The notes beneath the pieces were generated by a model. That model was not told the origin of the DNA and searched no databases. It saw only the letters and a program-made list of their open reading frames with translations. Below are positions 1-6,880 of a stretch of DNA of 28,346 nucleotides, piece by piece. The stretch's first letter is position 1, and each line of letters starts with the position of its first letter. The stretch is from positions 1 through 28,346 of the forward strand of contig JAEWIL010000262.1 in the NCBI GenBank assembly GCA_023387085.1, written 5' to 3'. Source of the DNA: Pseudomonadota bacterium (GTDB lineage Bacteria; Pseudomonadota; Alphaproteobacteria; Sphingomonadales; Sphingomonadaceae). The position numbers and the translations under genes are program-made.

Positions 1-357
1 GAGCAGCGATGCGCCGCCGACCGGCGCCAGACGCCACCAGGCGGCGGCATCGGCGCAATGATCGATCAAGGCGCCGCCGCGAACCGAAGCGACGATGACG
101 GGGCGATCGATGCGCGCTGCTGCGGCAGCGAGGGCATGCTGCCAGCATTCGAGATCGACGTCGGCCAGCGCGACGAGGCTCTCATTCTGCCCTGGCAGAT
201 CGGGTAGCACCGTCGCGAATCCGTCAGCCGCGAGCGCGCGCATCGCGAGCACCAATGTGCGGCGCAGCCGGTTGGCCTCGTCGAACAGCGGCGGGACGAT
301 CAGGACGGTGGCGCGGGGAGTGCCCGCGGGATCGATGCGCAGTCGATGTTCGGTCAC
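1..357 (-). CDS. exosortase A-associated hydrolase 2 (partial, C-terminus off window)
   Basis: This is the N-terminal 119 residues of an alpha/beta-hydrolase-like protein, read leftward and cut by the window edge. The translation has the pattern of the XrtA-associated 'hydrolase 2' family: an early strand followed by PPLFDEANRLRR, then a long helix and LPDLPGQNES. Near residue 90 ASVRGGALI sits where a classical hydrolase has its GxSxG elbow. It does not fit GxSxG, so the nucleophile may be missing or unconventional. The reading frame is open from inside the carrier-protein gene. I chose GTG at 357; a CTG at about 378, preceded by AAGGTGG, is an alternative start. It follows the carrier protein and acyltransferase as the third gene of a leftward operon. 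The family assignment is from motifs; its substrate is unknown. Confidence 0.7.
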   Translation of the reverse strand, partial: MTEHRLRIDPAGTPRATVLIVPPLFDEANRLRRTLVLAMRALAADGFATVLPDLPGQNESLVALADVDLECWQHALAAAAARIDRPVIVASVRGGALIDHCADAAAWWRLAPVGGASLL

Positions 358-374
358 GGGCGCATCGATCGGGT

Positions 375-641
375 TCAGCCCGCCACCTTGCGCTGCGCGA
401 AAGTCAACAGATTACCGTAGGTTTCGAAGATTTCGCCGTCGATCTCGTCGTCGTCGATGACGATGCCGAGGCGGTCTTCCATCTCGGTCAGTACCGTCGC
501 GACCGCCATCGAATCGAATTCGGGCAGTTCGCCGAACAGCCCGCTGTCGTCGGTCAGCGCCGCAGCGCGCGCGTCGCCAAGACCGAGGACATCGGCAAGC
601 AGGGCGCGGAGGGTGGCGTCGACATTATGGGCTTCGGTCAT
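375..641 (-). CDS. acyl carrier protein, exosortase-locus type
   Basis: This 88-residue acidic protein has the size and layout of a stand-alone acyl or peptidyl carrier protein. The phosphopantetheine site is visible as LPEFDSMAVATVL, with the serine of DSM as the expected attachment point, followed by the acidic helix EMEDRLGIVIDDDEI. The ATG at 641 has AGGAAAG just upstream and overlaps the stop of the preceding acyltransferase gene (ATGA), so the two should be translationally coupled. A longer frame to 731 exists but lacks this support. Its neighbours (AMP-forming ligase, PLP decarboxylase, hydrolase) suggest it carries a thioester-bound intermediate for a locus-specific modification rather than serving general fatty-acid synthesis. 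The cargo is not known. Confidence 0.9.
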   Translation of the reverse strand: MTEAHNVDATLRALLADVLGLGDARAAALTDDSGLFGELPEFDSMAVATVLTEMEDRLGIVIDDDEIDGEIFETYGNLLTFAQRKVAG

Positions 642-1660
642 GTGTCTTTCCTGAGCAGCGAGCGGGCGAAGGCCTTGATTGCCGGTCCCCATGCCGCGAG
701 GCGCGACGGATTGAAAGCCTCGATACGCCACAAGGGATCGTGGCGGTTCATCCAGTCGCGCTTGTACGCGTCGTTGCCGGTACCGAAATCGACGCGTTTC
801 ACGCCGTCGACTTCGATCACATGGCGGAACAGAACGGCCGACAGCAAGGTACCCGGCGACGCCTTCAGGCTATCCTCGACATGCGCGAGCTTGTGGATGA
901 AGGCGGTGCCGTCCTCGACCGTCCAGAACTGCGCGGCGACGGGCGCGCCCTCGATGCGCGCGAGCCCCATGCGAAAGGTCCCGCGTGCGCTCTCGGCCTC
1001 GGCGAAGGCGCGGAGCAGCGCGGGATGGCCTTCCTCGGGCTTCCAGCTCGCCGCATAAATGGCTTCATAGGCGGCCCATGCGTCGGCATCGAAGCCGGTG
1101 AACAGCCTGATGTCGACCACACCCTTCTTAGCCTTGCGCTTGACCGTATTCTTGAGGGCGCCGGGGCGGCCGTCCCACCATAAGTCGTGCGTCAGGCCCT
1201 CGAGGTCGAGCCAGTGACGGTCACCCGCCGGCGCAGACTTCACCCACCAGCCGGCATCCCGGAGCGCGATTTCTAGGTCGCCGGGCAGGCCGTCGATATC
1301 GGGTACGGGATAGAGCGTCACGCGCGCCGCGCGGGATTTGAGCCGCGCGAACAGGTCGCGCAGCGCGCCGCCCCGTTCGCCGGGATGGGCGGGACCCGCA
1401 AAAAGCGGCCGGATCGCGAAGCTGTACCAGCAGGTCAGGGCCGAAAAATGACCCGGCTTTTCAATACGCAGCGGCAGCCATGCCGACACCGGCCCGCACC
1501 GGCCGCGCGCGTCGAACCGGCCTTCGCCGGAAAAACCATGCGCTTCGAGCAGGTCGAACCATTCCGCGCGGTCGAACGGCGAGGCAAAGCCTGCGGCTCG
1601 CGCCGCATCGTCATTAGCGTGATCTTCACCGTTCCCTTGCATGGTCGCGCGCTCTATCAC
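638..1660 (-). CDS. FemAB/CelD-like GNAT acyltransferase
   Basis: A protein of about 340 residues of the CelD/FemAB-like acyltransferase group (Acetyltransf_6 type). Recognisable parts are a basic stretch with KRKAKK near residue 177, a hydrophobic core around FIHKLAHVEDSLKASPGT, and near the C-terminus VDFGTGNDAYKRDWM, the usual ending of these two-fold GNAT proteins. It probably transfers an acyl or aminoacyl group. Next to a carrier protein, a carrier-bound donor is attractive but unproven. The start is ambiguous: AGGAGA lies at 1664-1669 (read leftward), next to GTG at 1663 and at a better distance from GTG at 1660. ATG at 1642 has no good ribosome site. It is the first gene of the leftward operon. 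Confidence 0.8.
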   Translation of the reverse strand: MIERATMQGNGEDHANDDAARAAGFASPFDRAEWFDLLEAHGFSGEGRFDARGRCGPVSAWLPLRIEKPGHFSALTCWYSFAIRPLFAGPAHPGERGGALRDLFARLKSRAARVTLYPVPDIDGLPGDLEIALRDAGWWVKSAPAGDRHWLDLEGLTHDLWWDGRPGALKNTVKRKAKKGVVDIRLFTGFDADAWAAYEAIYAASWKPEEGHPALLRAFAEAESARGTFRMGLARIEGAPVAAQFWTVEDGTAFIHKLAHVEDSLKASPGTLLSAVLFRHVIEVDGVKRVDFGTGNDAYKRDWMNRHDPLWRIEAFNPSRLAAWGPAIKAFARSLLRKDT

Positions 1661-1663
1661 CAC

Positions 1664-1669
1664 TCTCCT
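1664..1669 (-). promoter_or_regulatory. Shine-Dalgarno site AGGAGA of the leftward operon
   Basis: Read on the minus strand, AGGAGA directly precedes two tandem GTG codons (1663 and 1660). It favours a GTG start over the ATG at 1642. It lies within the very short gap between the divergent genes, and its complementary strand contains the TAA at 1669-1671 that closes the frame upstream of the rightward ligase start. Confidence 0.55.
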
Positions 1670-1677
1670 AACAACCG

Positions 1678-3207
1678 ATGACCACAGTACAAAATCCGCC
1701 GTCGCGTCCGATCGACCATCTCGTCCAGTTTGGCGCCGCGGACGCGGCTGCGCTGCTGACCGGCGACCGGGTGACGACGTTCTCGGACCTCGACGCCGGC
1801 GTCGGGCGGCTCGCCTCGTGGCTGCTCGACCAGGCGGGCGGTCCCGGCGAGCGCGTCGCGAGCTGGAGCGCCAAGACGCGTCTCGCCTGCCTGATGCCGC
1901 TGGCGGCCGCGCGGGCGGGGTTGATCCACGTCCCGGTCAACCCGCTGCTGAAGGGGGCGCAGGTCGCGCATATTCTTGCCGACAGCGGCGCGAAGCTGCT
2001 CGTCACCAATGCGTCGCGCGCCGACATGCTCGGCGACGAGCGGCCCGACGAATGCGCGATTCAGGATCTGAAGGTTGGCGAGGAAGTCATCGATTCGGGT
2101 GGCCAGGGACTGCCGCCGTCGCTCGCCGAGCCCGACGATCTCGCGGCCATCCTTTATACCAGCGGCTCGACCGGGCGGCCCAAGGGGGTGATGCTCAGTC
2201 ACGCGAACCTCTGGCTCGGCGCCGAAAGCGTCGCCTCCTATCTGAAGCTCGCGCCCGACGACCGCGTGCTCGGCGTGCTGCCGCTCAGCTTCGATTATGG
2301 CCAGAACCAGCTTCTTTCGGCTTGGCATGCCGGCGCGGCGGTCGCGCCGCTCGATTATCTGACGCCGCGCGATGTCGTGAAGGCGGTGGCGCGACACGGC
2401 ATCACGACGCTTGCCGGGGTGCCGCCGCTGTGGGTGCAACTTGTCGAAAGCGACTGGCCCGCCGGAACCGCGGCGCTGCTTCGCCGCCTGACCAACAGCG
2501 GCGGCGCGCTGACGCCCTCGCTGATCGACGGGATGCGGGCGACCTTCCCCGAAGCCGACATCTATCCGATGTACGGCCTCACCGAAGCCTTTCGTTCGAC
2601 CTACCTCGATCCGTCGCTCGTCGCCGCGCACCCGACATCGATGGGCCGCGCGATCCCGCATGCCGAAATTATCGTTTGCCGCGGCGACGGCAGCGTGACC
2701 GACGACGGGGAGCCGGGCGAACTCGTCCACGCCGGTCCGCTCGTCTCCCAAGGCTATTGGCGCGATGCCGCCCGGACCGCCGAGCGCTTCAAACCTGCGC
2801 CCGCCGCCTCGCGCTACGGCGGCACCGCGGTCTGGTCGGGGGACACGGTGCGGCGCGACAGCGACGGGCTGCTGTACTTCGTCGGGCGCGACGATGCGAT
2901 GATCAAGACCGCGGGCAACCGCGTCAGCCCGACCGAGGTCGAGGATGTCGCGGTCGCTTCGGGACTGGTTTTCGAGGCGGTCGCGTTCGGCGTGCCCGAT
3001 CCGCGGCTCGGCGCGGCGATTATCCTGTCCGTGCGCGGCAAGGGCGCGCACGACGAGGAGGGCCTGGCGGCCTATCTGCGCCAAAATCTCCCCAATTTCA
3101 TGCAGCCGCAGGCGATCGAGTGGTGCGACGAACTGCCGCGCAACCCGAACGGAAAGCTCGATCGCGTCGCGATCGCCGCCGACTGGGCGCCACAGGTGAC
3201 GGCATGA
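1678..3207 (+). CDS. acyl-CoA ligase (AMP-forming), exosortase A-associated
   Basis: A 509-residue member of the ANL adenylating superfamily that should activate a carboxylic acid as an acyl-adenylate and pass it to CoA or a carrier thiol. The A3 phosphate-binding loop YTSGSTGRPKGVMLSH is at residues 160-175, A5 YPMYGLTEA at 296-304, A7 and the hinge SGDT...GRDDAMIK at 387-410, and A10 NPNGKLDR at 489-496 with the catalytic lysine at about 493. Length and layout fit the XrtA-associated ligase family. An in-frame TAA at 1669-1671 makes ATG 1678 the earliest possible start, and no Shine-Dalgarno is visible, so initiation may be leaderless or weak. Its stop overlaps the decarboxylase start (ATGA). 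Likely partners are the divergent carrier protein and the downstream decarboxylase; the substrate is unknown. Confidence 0.92.
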   Translation: MTTVQNPPSRPIDHLVQFGAADAAALLTGDRVTTFSDLDAGVGRLASWLLDQAGGPGERVASWSAKTRLACLMPLAAARAGLIHVPVNPLLKGAQVAHILADSGAKLLVTNASRADMLGDERPDECAIQDLKVGEEVIDSGGQGLPPSLAEPDDLAAILYTSGSTGRPKGVMLSHANLWLGAESVASYLKLAPDDRVLGVLPLSFDYGQNQLLSAWHAGAAVAPLDYLTPRDVVKAVARHGITTLAGVPPLWVQLVESDWPAGTAALLRRLTNSGGALTPSLIDGMRATFPEADIYPMYGLTEAFRSTYLDPSLVAAHPTSMGRAIPHAEIIVCRGDGSVTDDGEPGELVHAGPLVSQGYWRDAARTAERFKPAPAASRYGGTAVWSGDTVRRDSDGLLYFVGRDDAMIKTAGNRVSPTEVEDVAVASGLVFEAVAFGVPDPRLGAAIILSVRGKGAHDEEGLAAYLRQNLPNFMQPQAIEWCDELPRNPNGKLDRVAIAADWAPQVTA

Positions 3208-4433
3208 AGCCGCATGGTCCGATCCCGCCCGGCTTTGCCGCCGACGCGAGCGGCATGCTCCTGCTCGGCGGCGACCGCGCCAGTGCGCTGGCCGACGCCG
3301 CGGGCGACACACCGCTGTTCGTCTATGACAGTGCGATGCTGGCGGCGCGCGTCGCCGAATGGCGCGCGGCGATGCCGGGCGAGGTACAGCTTCACTACGC
3401 GATGAAGGCGAATCCTTATGCGCCGCTGCTAGCTTTCATGGCGAGGCTGGTCGACGGGTTCGACGTCGCTTCGGGCGGCGAGCTCGGGATGGCGCTCGCC
3501 AGCGGGATGGCGGCACAGCACATCAGCTTCGCCGGCCCCGGCAAGCGCGACCGCGAGCTTGAGACGGCGATCCGCGCGGGCGCGACGCTCAATCTGGAAT
3601 CGTCGGGCGAGGCGACGCGCGCGCTGGCGATCGCGGCGCGCACCGGCGTCCGGCCCCGCCTTGCGGTGCGCGTCAATCCCGACTTCGACCTCAAGGGGTC
3701 AGGGATGAAGATGGGCGGCGGCGCCAAGCCGTTCGGGGTCGACGCCGCCGAGGTCCCCACGCTTGTCCGCCGGCTGCTCGACATGGGTGCCGACTGGCAG
3801 GGTTTCCATATTTTCGCGGGATCGCAGGCGCTTGACGCGACCGCGATCGCCGAGACGCAGGCGCAGACGGTCGCGCTCGCCGCGCGGCTGGCGAACGAGA
3901 TCGGCGCCACCCCGCCGCTCGTCAATCTGGGCGGCGGGATGGGCGTGCCCTATTTCCCCGGCGATACGGCAGTCGATGCCGCCGCGGTCGGCGCGGCGCT
4001 TGGCGAAACGCTCGCCGCGCGCGCCCCGATCCTCGCTGAAAGCCGCTTTGCGATGGAACTCGGCCGCTGGCTTGTCGCCGAGGCGGGAGTGTATCTGACG
4101 CGCGTCGTCGACCGGAAGACCAGCCATGGCGAAACCTTCCTCGTCACCGATGGCGGGCTCCACCATCAGCTTGCCGCCAGCGGCAATTTCGGCACCGTGA
4201 TCCGGCGCAACTATCCGATCGCGGTCGCAAACCGCTTCGACGCCGAGCCGACGGAGACGGTATCGGTCGTCGGCTGCCTGTGTACGCCGCTCGACAGGCT
4301 CGGCGACCAAGTCGCGCTGCCGCGCGCCGATGTGGGTGATCTTGTTGCGATTTTTCAGGCGGGCGCCTATGGCGCGACGGCGAGTCCGTCGGCCTTTCTG
4401 GGACAGGGACCAGCCAAGGAAATGCTCGTCTGA
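3204..4433 (+). CDS. PLP-dependent decarboxylase, exosortase A-associated
   Basis: A 409-residue fold-type III (alanine racemase-like) PLP enzyme related to diaminopimelate and ornithine decarboxylases. The Schiff-base lysine is K68 in HYAMKANPY. The phosphate-binding glycine run LGGGMG is at 242-247, MELGR at 284-288 corresponds to the usual EPGR, and GCLCTPLDRLG at 357-367 carries the catalytic-type Cys360 and Asp364. Between these two, the usual ESG of the DAP/ornithine enzymes is replaced by TPL, so the substrate probably differs from classical family members. Tyr389 in GAYG is the usual PLP-contacting tyrosine. ATG 3204 overlaps the ligase stop, implying coupling. It probably makes an amine used with the ligase and carrier protein, but this is inference. 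Confidence 0.92.
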   Translation: MKPHGPIPPGFAADASGMLLLGGDRASALADAAGDTPLFVYDSAMLAARVAEWRAAMPGEVQLHYAMKANPYAPLLAFMARLVDGFDVASGGELGMALASGMAAQHISFAGPGKRDRELETAIRAGATLNLESSGEATRALAIAARTGVRPRLAVRVNPDFDLKGSGMKMGGGAKPFGVDAAEVPTLVRRLLDMGADWQGFHIFAGSQALDATAIAETQAQTVALAARLANEIGATPPLVNLGGGMGVPYFPGDTAVDAAAVGAALGETLAARAPILAESRFAMELGRWLVAEAGVYLTRVVDRKTSHGETFLVTDGGLHHQLAASGNFGTVIRRNYPIAVANRFDAEPTETVSVVGCLCTPLDRLGDQVALPRADVGDLVAIFQAGAYGATASPSAFLGQGPAKEMLV

Positions 4434-4454
4434 GCGACCGAGAAGGTTAATTTC

Positions 4455-4471
4455 TGTGCCGTATCGGCACA
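4455..4471. promoter_or_regulatory. 17-bp perfect dyad, possible operator
   Basis: TGTGCCG-TAT-CGGCACA is a perfect inverted repeat with 7-bp arms and a 3-bp centre, in the only sizeable gap of the rightward XrtA gene run. It lies about 150 bp before the export lipoprotein. No T-run follows, and a 3-nt loop makes a weak terminator, so a dimeric regulator site is the better reading. I checked for a sigma-54 -24/-12 element on both strands around it (GG-N10-GC spacing) and did not find one. Confidence 0.4.
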
Positions 4472-4618
4472 AGGTTCGACAAGCGCGGCGCGAACTTATC
4501 CCAAGACTAACGGTATGTTCACCCTTTTCGAGCAATGGCTGACCCTGACCCGAAGGCTGATCGCGCGGACTATCGGGACCCGCGCGCGCTTCCGGGCCGC
4601 TCGAAAGGTGATTTGAAC

Positions 4619-5278
4619 ATGACGTCCTTCCCCTCGCTTCGCACCGCCAAGGCCGCGCTCGTTTCGGGCATCGCCGCCACCGCGCTGACGGGCTGCGTGG
4701 GCTCGGGCGGCGGCGCGGCGCCGCAATTGCCGAGCGCCAATTTCGTTGCGAACCAGGAAGGGCCGGGCGAGGAATATATCATCGGCCCGCTCGACGAGCT
4801 TCAGATCTTCGTGTGGCGGAACCCCGAGCTCGGTGGCAAGGTCCAGGTGCGGCCCGACGGCCGGATCACGACGCCGCTGATCACCGACATGCCCGCGGTC
4901 GGCAAAACGCCGACGATGCTGCAACAGGACATCAAGCTGCAGCTCAGCCAATATATCACCGATCCGATCGTCAGCGTGATCGTCACCAGCTTCAACAGCA
5001 CCTTTTCACAGCAGGTGCGCGTCGTTGGCGCGACGGAAAAGCCCGCCTCGATCCCGTTCCGCGCCAACATGACCGTACTCGACGCCATGATTGCGGTCGG
5101 CGGCCTCGGCGAATATGCCGCGGGCAACAAGGCGCGCCTCGTCCGCTTCGACAAGGGCACCGGCAAACAGCACGAATATGCGCTGCGCCTCAACGACCTG
5201 ATCAAGCGCGGCGACATCAAGGCGAATGTCCGGTTGCAGCCGGGCGACGTCATCATCATTCCCGAAAGCATGTTCTGA
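4619..5278 (+). CDS. XrtA-associated polysaccharide export lipoprotein (Wza-like)
   Basis: A 219-residue outer-membrane polysaccharide export protein of the Wza/Poly_export type. The N-terminus is a lipoprotein signal with the lipobox LTGC, so Cys26 should be lipidated after cleavage by signal peptidase II. It is followed by the Poly_export region (EYIIGPLDELQIFVW...VRPDGRITTPL) and an SLBB-like C-terminal part ending GDVIIIPESMF. The start at 4619 is set by AGGTGA about 8 bases upstream and by the lipobox; an in-frame ATG at 4535 would spoil the signal peptide. It would form the outer-membrane channel or periplasmic ring working with the Wzz-like protein encoded next. It is the first gene after the dyad-bearing gap and probably heads the main EPS transcript. 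Confidence 0.93.
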   Translation: MTSFPSLRTAKAALVSGIAATALTGCVGSGGGAAPQLPSANFVANQEGPGEEYIIGPLDELQIFVWRNPELGGKVQVRPDGRITTPLITDMPAVGKTPTMLQQDIKLQLSQYITDPIVSVIVTSFNSTFSQQVRVVGATEKPASIPFRANMTVLDAMIAVGGLGEYAAGNKARLVRFDKGTGKQHEYALRLNDLIKRGDIKANVRLQPGDVIIIPESMF

Positions 5279-5327
5279 CGCGGGTGGACGCGACACGATA
5301 GCGATTGCCAAGGATTGAAAGCAGACG

Positions 5328-6866
5328 ATGAACGGCCTTTACGACGAATTCCGGGTGGCGGTGCACAGCGTCTGGACGCGGCGCTGGCTGGTGCTTGGCG
5401 TCGCCTGGGGCATCTGCATTCTCGGCTGGCTGGCGGTCGCGTCGATCCCGAACCGTTATGATAGCCGTGCGCGCCTGCTTGTCGACGCCAACCAGATCCT
5501 GCCCGACGATGCCGGCGGCAGCCCCTATTCGGGCGGCCAGCAGCTCGACCAGATTCGCGAAACGCTGACCAGCGCGCGCAATCTGGAAAAGGTCGCGTTA
5601 ACGACCGGCCTGATCGGCGCCGACGCCGGCGAGCGTGAAAAAGCCGGCGCGGTCGCGATGCTGCAAAAGAATATCAAGGTCGTTCCGCAACAGCAGAATA
5701 TCTTCGAGATCACCTCGTCGGTCGGAGTCGGCAGCCTGTCCGACGCCGACAATGCCAAGCTCGCCTCGGGCGTGCTCGACAGCCTGATCACCGTTTTTCG
5801 CGACGACCAGCTTCGCGGTGGCCGGATGAATGCGCGCGAAGGATTGAAATTCCTCGATTCGCAGATCGCCGACCGCGAAAAGGCGCTGCGCGATGTCGAA
5901 GCGCGGCGCGGCGCGTTCGAAGCGCAAAATATCGGACTGATTCCGGGCGGTAGCGGTTCGCCGGCGCAGCGCGTCGATGCGGCGCGCGCTGAACTCAGCC
6001 AGATCGATTCGCAGCTTGTCTCGGCGCAGGCGCAGCTTGCGGCGGCGAACGGCCAGCTTTCGTCGACTCCCGCGACCGTGCCCGGCGTCGGCGGTGTCGG
6101 TGGCGGTGTCGCGCGCCAGCAGCTTGCGGGTGCGCAGAACGAACTTTCGTCGATGCACGCGCGCGGGCTCACCGACGCGCATCCCGATGTGATCGCGCTC
6201 AAGAGCCAGATCGCGTCGCTGAAGGCGATCGCCGACCGCGAAGGCAATGGCGGCGGTGCCGGCGGCGTCCAGAACCCCGCCTATGCCTCGCTCGCCGCGA
6301 TGCGTGCCGAGCGGCAGGCGACGGTCAGCGCGCTGTCGTCGCGCAAGTCGCAGCTGATGGGCGACATCGCGAAGATCACGTCGCAGCAGATCCAGAACCC
6401 CGGCATCGCCGCCGAATATGACCGGATCAATGGCGAATATACCGCGCTGAAAGCCCAATATGACAAGCTGCTCGCGCAGCGCGAACAGGTACGGCTTCGC
6501 GGCGAGGTGCAAACCGAAACCGACGCGATCAAGATCGAGCTGCTCGATCCGCCGTCGAAGCCGACGAGCCCCGCGGCCCCCAACCGGCCGCTTTTCCTGA
6601 CACTGGTCCTGCTGGCGGGGATCGGCGGCGGCATCGGCGCGGCCTTCGGCCTCAGCCAGGTTCGCACCAGCTATTCGACCGCGGCGAAGCTCGAGCGCGC
6701 AAGCGGGCTGCCGGTGATCGGGTCGATCACCGAGGTGGTGACGCCCGATCGCCATATCGAGCGGCGCAAGCGGCTCGTCTGGCTCGGCGGCGGCGCCGCA
6801 GCGCTCGTCGGCCTTTATGCGCTGCTGCTGATCGCGGAATTTGTCCAACGCGGCATGGTCGCGTGA
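5328..6866 (+). CDS. XrtA system polysaccharide chain-length determinant (Wzz/PCP-like)
   Basis: A 512-residue inner-membrane polysaccharide co-polymerase. The first transmembrane helix is at about 20-40. A large periplasmic part follows, with coiled-coil segments around 170-240 and 325-390 broken by a Gly-rich linker at 251-262. The motif KPTSPAAPNRP at 411-421 is the usual proline-rich signature before the second membrane helix (about 422-442), and there is an extra hydrophobic segment at about 484-504. The C-terminal loop lacks a kinase domain because the kinase is the separate next gene, whose GTG overlaps this stop. It should set glycan chain length and couple the inner membrane to the export lipoprotein. 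Confidence 0.93.
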   Translation: MNGLYDEFRVAVHSVWTRRWLVLGVAWGICILGWLAVASIPNRYDSRARLLVDANQILPDDAGGSPYSGGQQLDQIRETLTSARNLEKVALTTGLIGADAGEREKAGAVAMLQKNIKVVPQQQNIFEITSSVGVGSLSDADNAKLASGVLDSLITVFRDDQLRGGRMNAREGLKFLDSQIADREKALRDVEARRGAFEAQNIGLIPGGSGSPAQRVDAARAELSQIDSQLVSAQAQLAAANGQLSSTPATVPGVGGVGGGVARQQLAGAQNELSSMHARGLTDAHPDVIALKSQIASLKAIADREGNGGGAGGVQNPAYASLAAMRAERQATVSALSSRKSQLMGDIAKITSQQIQNPGIAAEYDRINGEYTALKAQYDKLLAQREQVRLRGEVQTETDAIKIELLDPPSKPTSPAAPNRPLFLTLVLLAGIGGGIGAAFGLSQVRTSYSTAAKLERASGLPVIGSITEVVTPDRHIERRKRLVWLGGGAAALVGLYALLLIAEFVQRGMVA

Positions 6867-6880
6867 GCGGGGAAGACGAC

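Noticed and set aside
1657..3312. 551-codon minus-strand frame opposite the ligase
   Set aside because: Arg/Gly/His-rich, no domain motifs and no ribosome site; a GC-rich shadow.
1641..4433. 930-codon plus-strand frame across ligase and decarboxylase
   Set aside because: The first half is an Arg-rich out-of-frame reading of the ligase. Only the part from 3204 is a real protein (the decarboxylase).
4455..4480. Sigma-54 promoter at CGGCAC before the export gene
   Set aside because: The GG-N10-GC spacing fails on both strands.
5598..6848. 416-codon minus-strand frame opposite the chain-length gene
   Set aside because: Composition of a shadow frame; the plus strand has a complete Wzz-like protein.
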